Positions 18,498-24,078 of a DNA stretch of 30,440 nucleotides are shown in pieces (the first letter of the stretch is position 1; every line of letters starts with the position of its first letter). Source of the stretch: Succinivibrionaceae bacterium UBA3769 (GTDB lineage: Bacteria > Pseudomonadota > Gammaproteobacteria > Enterobacterales > Succinivibrionaceae); assembly GCA_002372325.1 (NCBI GenBank), contig DFFT01000035.1, forward strand, positions 1 to 30,440, given 5' to 3'. Made by a program: the position numbers and the translations under genes. Below the pieces are notes generated by a model. The model had not been told where the DNA came from and did no database searches. It worked only from the letters and a program-made list of their open reading frames with translations.

Positions 18498-18505
18498 ACA
18501 TTACA
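18478..18505 (-). repeat. right inverted terminal repeat (tnsA side)
   Basis: Read inward on the minus strand it is TGTAA, then TGTTTAATCAAGTTC and TATAAAAA. It pairs with 12681-12708 with two mismatches. Confidence 0.88.
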
Positions 18506-19001
18506 TCAGTACATTCCAGGTGTCATTTCCGGTTGCCCACAGAAATTCTTCGTAGTCCATGGGAAACACCTGAATGAAGTATTCCTCTGAGGGAATGACA
18601 ATGCTGGAAACATTCTTCCTGATGCTTATGAGAGAACCGGTCTCAATGTAGCTGTATCTTCCGTCCTGTACCAGATACTTTATGGCCTGGCGTACTTTGG
18701 GAGCTTGCTGAATTTCGTCAAAGATAAGTACTGACTCCCCGGGATAGAGAGTAATGTCTGTGGCGGCCTGAAGTCTCAGAAAGAACAGATCAGGTCTGGC
18801 GATATCGTCAAATATCTGCAGGATATCCCGCGTAATATTCGCAAAATCAATCCTGATGTAGGTTTTGAAATGTTTTCTGGCGAATTCCTCGGCAATGGTT
18901 GATTTTCCGACTCGTCTGGCGCCTTCCAGCATTGCGGCGTAATTTTTTGAATAATTGTTCTTCCATTCCAAAAGAGCATTCCAGGCCTTTCTCTTAAACA
19001 T
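18501..19001 (-). pseudogene. DUF4143-type AAA ATPase, 3' end removed
   Basis: The N-terminal ATPase domain of a DUF4143-family protein. Walker A is EGARRVGKST, Walker B SVLIFDEIQ, and the sensor segment YIETGSL. These proteins usually run to about 400 residues with a C-terminal nuclease-like DUF4143 domain. This one ends after 166 residues (FLWATGNDTWNVLM) at a TAA that lies exactly at the transposon end and may be formed by the transposon tip itself. The missing 3' part is not on the other side of the transposon. The remaining frame has no internal break, so the truncation may be recent. Confidence 0.85.
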
Positions 19002-19040
19002 ATCACACTCCCCTGTTTCTCCGGTAAATTATAGCATCAG

Positions 19041-19205
19041 GACGATTTTCCCGGTACTGAATTTGCGAAATAAGGAGTTTTTTCCGATACTTAATCTGTG
19101 ATGGAAGGAGTTTTTCCCGGTACTGAATCTGTAAATGAAGGAGTTTTTCCAGGTATTGAATTTGCAAAAGAAGGAGTATTTCCCTGTATTCCCGAGCTTT
19201 TCACA
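19041..19205 (+). repeat. 33-bp tandem repeats, about five units
   Basis: Units begin at 19041, 19074, 19107, 19140 and 19173, each close to GGAGTTTTTCCCGGTACTGA followed by ATCTGTAAATGAA. The period is exactly 33 bp (11 codons). On the plus strand the units read GVFPGTESVNE. The first two contain in-frame TAA where others have GAA. On the minus strand the array is open throughout (KNSF-type units). Confidence 0.85.
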
Positions 19206-19325
19206 CAGCGGGAAAAGGCGGCGAAACAGCCAGAGAAAAAGAAAGAAGCGCTCCGGCATTATTCCGGAGTGGCACGTCTGATGGCAGATATAATAGCGTT
19301 CAGAATGCTGATGCCGGTGGAATAA
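19098..19325 (+). pseudogene. tail of a repeat-containing protein (degenerate)
   Basis: This short plus-strand frame consists of two and a half 11-residue units (EGVFPGTESVN, EGVFPGIEFAK) and a charged C terminus (KAAKQPEKKKEALRHY...). The same reading frame continues upstream through two more units, but with stop codons at their ends. It looks like the remains of a longer repeat protein rather than an intact gene. I do not recognise the family. A minus-strand frame through the same repeats (19029-19259) is the alternative, and nothing decides between them. Confidence 0.35.
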
Positions 19326-19483
19326 CCGCGCGTCCTGACCTGTGGGTGACTTTGGAAAAAAGACAGCCTGTAAGGTAACCCCCGTGATTTCAGGAAGTGA
19401 AAACCCGGGAGAGAATGAGTGCCAGCTGCAGAACCGGAAAGTCCGGCGCGGCAGGCGGGGGTACAGACGGAGAAGAGTTTGTT

Positions 19484-19522
19484 TTTACTCGGACACAACC
19501 GAGTCGGCTGCGGCCGAGTAAA
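19484..19522. other. compound inverted repeat
   Basis: TTTACTCGG (19484-19492) pairs with CCGAGTAAA (19514-19522), and the loop contains a further CCGAGTCGG (19499-19507) that can pair with the left arm. There is no T-run. It lies about 35 bp upstream of the truncated ATPase start at 19558 and may be an operator or an RNA structure in its leader. Confidence 0.4.
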
Positions 19523-19557
19523 ATACTGCATTACGGAGCGGCAATAACGGAGACCCT

Positions 19558-19727
19558 ATGAACTTTTACGGCAGAAAGGAACAGCTTAAGATTCTCCAGG
19601 AGATGTTTGGCAGAAGAGAGATGCAAACAGCTCTGATCTGTGGGCGCCGCTGCGCGGGCAAAACCGCTCTTGTCAGGCAGGCCTTAAAAGAGGCGGATAC
19701 TGACTGGATTTACCATGAGTGCCGGGA
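19558..19727 (+). pseudogene. 5' fragment of an AAA ATPase gene
   Basis: The start of an archaeal-type/DUF234-like ATPase. MNFYGRKEQLKILQEMFGRR is followed by Walker A GRRCAGKTALVRQA and then DWIYHECRE. Homology ends near 19727, about 57 residues in, although the frame stays open to 19899 with meaningless sequence. From that point a different gene is readable in another frame. The remaining ATPase (Walker B and the C-terminal domain) is absent, so a deletion or recombination has joined two genes. Confidence 0.7.
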
Positions 19728-20111
19728 AGGGAGACGGAAGTACGAAACGATGACAACCCCATGTACCATACCCGGGGCGGCTCTGTTACCCGGGATCGGG
19801 TATTCTGCCTCAGTATTGAGGAAGCGGAACACTATCTCGGAAACGATTACGATAAGCTTATCTGCCATCCCGCAGCCCTGGCCCGGAAACAGGGGGTAAT
19901 TCTTCCCGATGGGCGCTTCTGGGGCCTCTTCACGGATTCGCAAAGCGGCTCCTGCTTCTGGTGGCTGCGTTCCCCGGGCTTTCCGGAGGATTATGCCGCC
20001 TCCGTGTATCTCTTCGGGGACATTCTTCCGGACGGAGATCCCGCGAGTGATATTGCCTTAGTCCGCCCGGCCCTCAGGATTTCCCTGAACCTGATGAACA
20101 AAGACTGCTAA
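19728..20111 (+). pseudogene. 3' fragment of a DUF6273-like gene
   Basis: The frame beginning before DDNPMYHTRGGS has the conserved course of the DUF6273 domain found in cell-surface or secreted proteins of gut bacteria: RVFCLSIEEAEHYL, then CFWWLRSPGF and a final DIALVRPALRISL. The WWLRSPG and VRPAL blocks are diagnostic. It lacks its N terminus, which was replaced by the ATPase fragment in a different frame. Function of this domain is not known to me. It ends convergently with the HD-GYP gene, with 90 bp between and no clear terminator. Confidence 0.7.
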
Positions 20112-20201
20112 AGCATGCTGACTGAAACCGGCTGCTGAAAAACCTGCTGAAAACCGTTCCCGACAATCTGCTCCTTCCGCTCCGGCCTTTCTCCCGAAAC
20201 C

Positions 20202-21521
20202 TTATGAGGCTCCGGAATTATTCGCCCGGAAAGGACTTTTAATGGTTTCCCGGTCTTCGTTGAGGCGATCCTCGGAGTTCAGGCCGGCGCTGCCGCTCTG
20301 TTCCTGATGCTCCTCCCGCACCTTAAAGACCTCGTTCATGTCATCCACCAGTTTGCCGTCAATATGCCCCTCGGCGGCCATGCCCTTCATAATGCCGATG
20401 GACTTGCTGTGACTGTAGCCCTGCTTGTAGGGACGATCCTCCCGGAGGGCCTGGTAAATGTCGAGACAGGTAACCAGCCGTTCCTCCCGGGAAAGCTGAT
20501 CCCCCTTGATGCCGAAGGGGTAGCCGGAGCCGTCCAGCTTTTCATGATGGTGGGAGGCCCAGGCGGTGACATCGCTCATGCCGTTGATTTTTCTGAGGAT
20601 CACATAGGTGTAGAAGGCATGATTCTGCATCATGGCGAATTCTTCATTGGTGAGCCTTGTGTTCTTTTCCAGAATGTCGTTGCTGATCACCAGCTTCCCG
20701 ATGTCATGGAGGGCGCTGGCAAAAAAGAAGCGGGTGGTCTTTTCTTCGTCCCAGCCGTAATGCCGGGCCATGATCTCCGACTTCCGGGCCACCCCCAGAG
20801 AGTGGGAGCTGGTGAAGGGGGATTTGTAGTCGGTGATCTGGGCAAAGAGGAGGGCGATTTTTCTGACCGCGTCCAGGGAAAGCTCCTCGGCCTGGGCGGG
20901 CACCGTTTTAGAGAGCATCTGATCCAGATTGCCGGAGTTAAAGGTCTTCAGGAAATCCAGGGTTAAAGCCTCCCGGGCGATTTCCGCAATTTCCGGGGAG
21001 AAGATAACGCCGGACTGGTCTTTCAGGAATTTTTGCACCAGGTCGAACTTGTCGCTGTCAGCCTGATCCAGATTGAAGCGGGCGTCCACCAGATCCGCCA
21101 GCCGCACCAGCCGGGCCATAAGGGGAATTTCGTCCCAGGTTTTTCCGAAGGGGCCGGAGCCGTCGGCGTTTTCATGATGGTAGAGGATCACGTTTTCCAC
21201 ATTGCCGCGGCAGGGGATCATGGTGATGTTATGTTCCCCGAGGGCGCAGTGCTCCCGATCCCGTTCCGGCTCGGTGGCATTGGGATTCCGGGCGGCCAGA
21301 TCCCGGGCCTGAATATACTCGGTGAGGGCGCTGTCATGAAGAACGGCGCAGCAGGCCAGGTCGGTAAGAGCTTCTCCGGAAAGTCCCATGCGGCTTCCCA
21401 CTGCAGCTGCCAGCAGGGCCACTCTTTTGCCGTGATTGGTGGTTACTCCCAGAAGCTCGTGCTCCACGGCATCCAGAGCAAATGACAGGGCGAAGAGAAT
21501 ATCATTCAGGCTTATTTTCAT
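20202..21521 (-). CDS. tandem HD-GYP signalling phosphodiesterase-like protein
   Basis: HD-GYP proteins hydrolyse the second messenger cyclic di-GMP. Counting from ATG 21521, the second domain has the full set: HDIGK (272-276), a following His in MMQNHAF, HHEKLDGSGYP (325-335) and a final D-ALREDRPY. It should be active. The first domain has LHD (61-63) and HHENADGSGPFG (115-126), so its metal residues are only partly kept and the GYP becomes GPF; it may sense or regulate. No receiver, GGDEF or membrane segment is seen, so it is probably cytoplasmic. The frame is open 25 codons upstream, but MKISLND is a natural start. It follows the repeat-protein gene by about 150 bp. Confidence 0.88.
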   Translation of the reverse strand: MKISLNDILFALSFALDAVEHELLGVTTNHGKRVALLAAAVGSRMGLSGEALTDLACCAVLHDSALTEYIQARDLAARNPNATEPERDREHCALGEHNITMIPCRGNVENVILYHHENADGSGPFGKTWDEIPLMARLVRLADLVDARFNLDQADSDKFDLVQKFLKDQSGVIFSPEIAEIAREALTLDFLKTFNSGNLDQMLSKTVPAQAEELSLDAVRKIALLFAQITDYKSPFTSSHSLGVARKSEIMARHYGWDEEKTTRFFFASALHDIGKLVISNDILEKNTRLTNEEFAMMQNHAFYTYVILRKINGMSDVTAWASHHHEKLDGSGYPFGIKGDQLSREERLVTCLDIYQALREDRPYKQGYSHSKSIGIMKGMAAEGHIDGKLVDDMNEVFKVREEHQEQSGSAGLNSEDRLNEDRETIKSPFRANNSGAS

Positions 21522-21668
21522 AAATATCGTTTGGCTATGCTTTGTTTTGGTTTGTTTTTTTCGTTTTAGGTGCGGTTTTGGTCTGGCGTCTGCCATGTCC
21601 CCGGGGGAAACCGCATCCCCCGCGGCCGGTCAGACTGCTCTTCCGGCCGCTGTTATCCGCTGCCGGGA

Positions 21669-22616
21669 TCACTGCCCCCGGTCAGAAAGCTGCTTCAAAA
21701 GCTTTGTCATGAGATCCTGAAGGCCGTCAATCTTATCCTCCAGCCGCCGGATGTCCTGTTCAATCTGGGAAGTTCTCTTGTCAACCGATTCCACCTTTTC
21801 CTGCAGATGGAGATCCATTTTCCGGCGGAGGATGCTGACGTTTTCCGCCAGATCTTTGATCTTGCTGTCAGTGGTTTTGGGGACGGCGGAGTTCTGGCTG
21901 TTTACCGGGAGATCTTCAGCTGGGGCGCTCTCCGGCTGCCGGGGCTCGCTGTTCTCTTCATAATTGCTGTAAAGCCTGGAGAACACCCGGTCGATGGCGT
22001 CCAGATTCTGCCGGTCCTTGATGCTGTGGGGATTGCGCTGGGAGCTCAGGAGGAAGTCCAGGTATTCCCGGGGATTGGCCTCGGCGAGGCGGGACTTCTC
22101 CAGCCGGTGGCAGCCGGAGAACATGCCGTAAACCTCAGCCCCGGGCTGCGCCCTGAGGGCCGGGAGATAGACCAGAGAGGAGCAGTGCTCGAACATGATC
22201 CGAAAATCGGTGACCTTTTCGGTATTAAGCTCCGGAATGGTCTCGAGAGAGCGGCAGTTAGCGAACATGCCTCTCATGCTGGTGACGTTTCCGGTAAAGA
22301 AATGGGGGATCCGGGTCAGCTTTTCGCAGCCCCGGAAGAGATAGTGAAGATCCAGCTCCGCCGCATGGGATTTATTGTTTAATGACGAGATTTCACACAG
22401 GTTCTTAAGTCCCAGAAAGGCATGGCAGGAGGTCACATCTTCCCCGATGACCACCTCGGGCAGAAAACGCGCTTCCTCCGGTATCAGCCCCCGGAGCTCC
22501 GCGTTGTCCCTGACTATGACAATTCTGGTGATGGAATCAGTCAGAAGCAGCCGGGCGGCTCTGGCCGGATCCGGAATCAATTGCTCCTGGCTGTAAAAAA
22601 GTACGTCGTCGCTCAT
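21669..22616 (-). CDS. BspA/DUF285-like repeat protein with coiled coil
   Basis: The middle of this 315-residue protein has three to four units of the BspA-type leucine-rich repeat (DUF285): LFRGCEKLTRIP, GNVTSMRGMFANCRSLETIP, VTDFRIMFEHCSSLVYLP and YGMFSGCHRLEK. The last 70 residues form a heptad-rich coiled coil (KIKDLAENVSILRRKM... IEQDIRRLEDKIDGLQDLM). No signal peptide is visible, unlike surface BspA proteins, so it is likely cytoplasmic and oligomeric. It precedes the HD-GYP gene on the same strand and the two may form one transcript. The exact role is unknown. Confidence 0.75.
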   Translation of the reverse strand: MSDDVLFYSQEQLIPDPARAARLLLTDSITRIVIVRDNAELRGLIPEEARFLPEVVIGEDVTSCHAFLGLKNLCEISSLNNKSHAAELDLHYLFRGCEKLTRIPHFFTGNVTSMRGMFANCRSLETIPELNTEKVTDFRIMFEHCSSLVYLPALRAQPGAEVYGMFSGCHRLEKSRLAEANPREYLDFLLSSQRNPHSIKDRQNLDAIDRVFSRLYSNYEENSEPRQPESAPAEDLPVNSQNSAVPKTTDSKIKDLAENVSILRRKMDLHLQEKVESVDKRTSQIEQDIRRLEDKIDGLQDLMTKLLKQLSDRGQ

Positions 22617-22748
22617 TTTAGTATAGATTCAGTGTAGATCCTTGATTTAGCAGGGCAGAGCTCAGCTGAAACGGCCCGGAGGCCGGTCTTCCTTGAGGCG
22701 TCCGGTTCCTGTCATCTCTTTTGTCAGCTCTTTTTTCCGCGGAACCCT

Positions 22749-22767
22749 TTTCACATTTTATGTGAAA
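22749..22767. promoter_or_regulatory. 19-bp dyad near the repeat-protein gene
   Basis: TTTCACAT (22749-22756) and ATGTGAAA (22760-22767) are perfect inverted copies separated by TTT. The site is about 135 bp upstream of the minus-strand gene. It contains TCACA and TGTGA in the reverse order to a CRP site, so it is not a standard CRP box. Regulator unknown. Confidence 0.45.
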
Positions 22768-23066
22768 TTTCGTCCCGGCGTAAAAAGATAATTTGCAAAA
22801 CCGGATAAATGTACAAAATACTTCCGATATTTGGCGCCGCCGGGGATTTTTTGCTCCGGTTTCGCCGCTTTTCTGCGCAGATCTGAACAGAATCCCTTCT
22901 GCAAACCCCTGTCAGATCCGCCGGAAGCGTTTTTTTTGCTGTTTTTCTGCTGCGAAACTCCGTTTGTCAGGTCATTAAGTCCCTTCCGGCAGCTTCTGAA
23001 CCCCAAAAAGGGTGTTTTTGCCGGAGGCGGCAGAATTTTATTGTAAAGATCTCATTTTTTGGTTAT

Positions 23067-23095
23067 ATTACCCACCATACAACTAGGTAGGTAAT
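23067..23095. promoter_or_regulatory. 29-bp dyad upstream of the CO-dehydrogenase locus
   Basis: ATTACCCACC (23067-23076) and GGTAGGTAAT (23086-23095) are inverted copies with a single mismatch around a 9-bp centre. The site lies about 108 bp before the first gene and looks like an operator. It does not match the CooA or NikR consensus known to me, and which protein binds is unknown. Confidence 0.55.
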
Positions 23096-23202
23096 TAAAT
23101 CCCCGTTCCGGAAGGTTCCGGAATATTCCGGCGCCTGCCGATCGTGCTTTTTCTCCCGGAATCCTTATCCTTTCGGGATCTTTATTTGCGAGGACTTATT
23201 CC

Positions 23203-23598
23203 ATGTGCTGCTTTTTTGTTCCCGGCGCTGAGGCCATAGCGCTGTCAGCGGTTTCTCTCATCCTGAAGAGAGGTCACCATGATGAGCATGACAAGCATGA
23301 TGAGAAGAGGAGTTTTTCTCAGAAGCTCGCCCATCATTTAACCCGGCTTTCCCACCTTCTTTACGGCGGCTCTCTCCTTCTGGCTCTGGAGCATATCTGG
23401 CACGGTGAAATCATGTTTGCTCCCCCCTTTATCACGGCCATGCAAAGCCCCGAGGATACTGCGGTGATGCTGGAGGAAATGAGCACGGCAGGGGTTTCCA
23501 TGGCTCTTCTGGTTACTCTGTCTTATGCGGCCTACGAGCTTATCAAGGCGGCGGGTTCCCGTTTTGCCGCCGGACGCAGGCTGGAATTTTCAAGATAA
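23203..23598 (+). CDS. small histidine-rich membrane protein
   Basis: I do not recognise a named family for this 131-residue protein. It has three likely membrane segments: about residues 8-22, 52-66 (LLYGGSLLLALEH) and 95-115 (GVSMALLVTLSYAAYELI). The loop after the first segment is histidine- and aspartate-rich (HHDEHDKHDEK, residues 25-35), and further histidines follow in KLAHHLTRLSHL and EHIWHGE. That suggests metal binding, possibly nickel given the downstream Ni-enzyme gene. It has GAGGA 8 nt before its ATG. It begins the CO-dehydrogenase locus and is followed after 74 bp by another small membrane protein. The role in metal supply is inference. Confidence 0.7.
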   Translation: MCCFFVPGAEAIALSAVSLILKRGHHDEHDKHDEKRSFSQKLAHHLTRLSHLLYGGSLLLALEHIWHGEIMFAPPFITAMQSPEDTAVMLEEMSTAGVSMALLVTLSYAAYELIKAAGSRFAAGRRLEFSR

Positions 23599-23672
23599 AG
23601 GGGCTTATGAGGTTTACGGGCTCAAACAGGTTAAAGAAAGCAGTTAAGAGACGGTTTAAGAAGGAAAGATAG

Positions 23673-23984
23673 ATGATTCTGGTAGTTGCAATGCTGGTAT
23701 GCGGTTTAACGGCCACCATTCTGTTTATGGCTGACAGGAAGCGGCAGTACCGCTTTTCTGCTCTGTGCTATATGTTCTATGGCAGCATGCTGATGTGGTC
23801 AGTGGATTTGGTGTTTTCCTTGAGGGAGGAGGGCTTGGAGGCTCTCGGAATGACGCCGGATCAGGTTCTCGATGACCTGAAGCTTTCCGGAGCAGTGCTT
23901 CTGCTGGCTCTGGCCGTCTGGGGCGGCATGAATTTGTTTTTCCGGCTGAGACCCGCCGGAACTCCGGCGGGGGCCCTTAAGTAA
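23673..23984 (+). CDS. small two- or three-span membrane protein
   Basis: This 103-residue protein has hydrophobic segments at its start (ILVVAMLVCGLTATILFMA), possibly in the middle (ALCYMFYGSMLMWSVDLVF) and near its end (SGAVLLLALAVWGGMNLFF). I know no function for it. AAGGA lies 7 nt before the ATG. Because it sits between the histidine-rich membrane protein and the CooS-like gene with short gaps on the same strand, the three are probably one transcript. The pair may form a membrane complex, which is a guess from layout. Confidence 0.65.
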   Translation: MILVVAMLVCGLTATILFMADRKRQYRFSALCYMFYGSMLMWSVDLVFSLREEGLEALGMTPDQVLDDLKLSGAVLLLALAVWGGMNLFFRLRPAGTPAGALK

Positions 23985-24078
23985 GTCCGGGGCAGGCAGT
24001 ATCAATTAAAATGGTTATCAGAAACAGTTTTAAAGAAATCATGACAAAAGGCACAGAGCCGGAGAGAGGACAGTAAAT

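Larger units (their letters stand above)
12681..18505 (-). mobile_element. compact cargo-free Tn7-like transposon (tnsABC-tniQ)
   Basis: Four genes in the order tnsA, tnsB, tnsC, tniQ, all on the minus strand, fill an element bounded by inverted ends. Both ends read inward as TGTA-C/A-TGTTTAATCAAGTT, agreeing at 26 of 28 positions. If the shorter TGTTTAATC form is the true tip, the limits are 12686 and 18500. Tips of TGT...ACA are usual for the Tn7 group. Nothing but the transposition genes and ends is inside: no cargo, no CRISPR array, no cas gene. All four frames are intact. Five-base target duplications do not match for either choice of tip (TGTAC/TTACA or ACGGA/TCAGT), and the flanks are two different truncated genes. 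Confidence 0.9.
22617..23202. other. divergent promoter region
   Basis: This 590-bp region lies between the minus-strand repeat-protein gene and the plus-strand CO-dehydrogenase locus. It holds two inverted repeats (listed separately) and otherwise no gene with coding character. The short minus-strand frame 22758-23006 has no recognisable motif. Promoters for both directions must lie here. Confidence 0.5.

Noticed and set aside
12681..18505. CRISPR-associated transposon
   Set aside because: There is no repeat-spacer array and no cas gene in the element, only tnsABC and tniQ with end repeats. The short repeats in the ends are transposase sites, not CRISPR repeats.
22749..22767. CRP binding site
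   Set aside because: The half-sites are in the reverse order (TCACA then TGTGA) to the CRP consensus, so it is kept only as an unassigned dyad.
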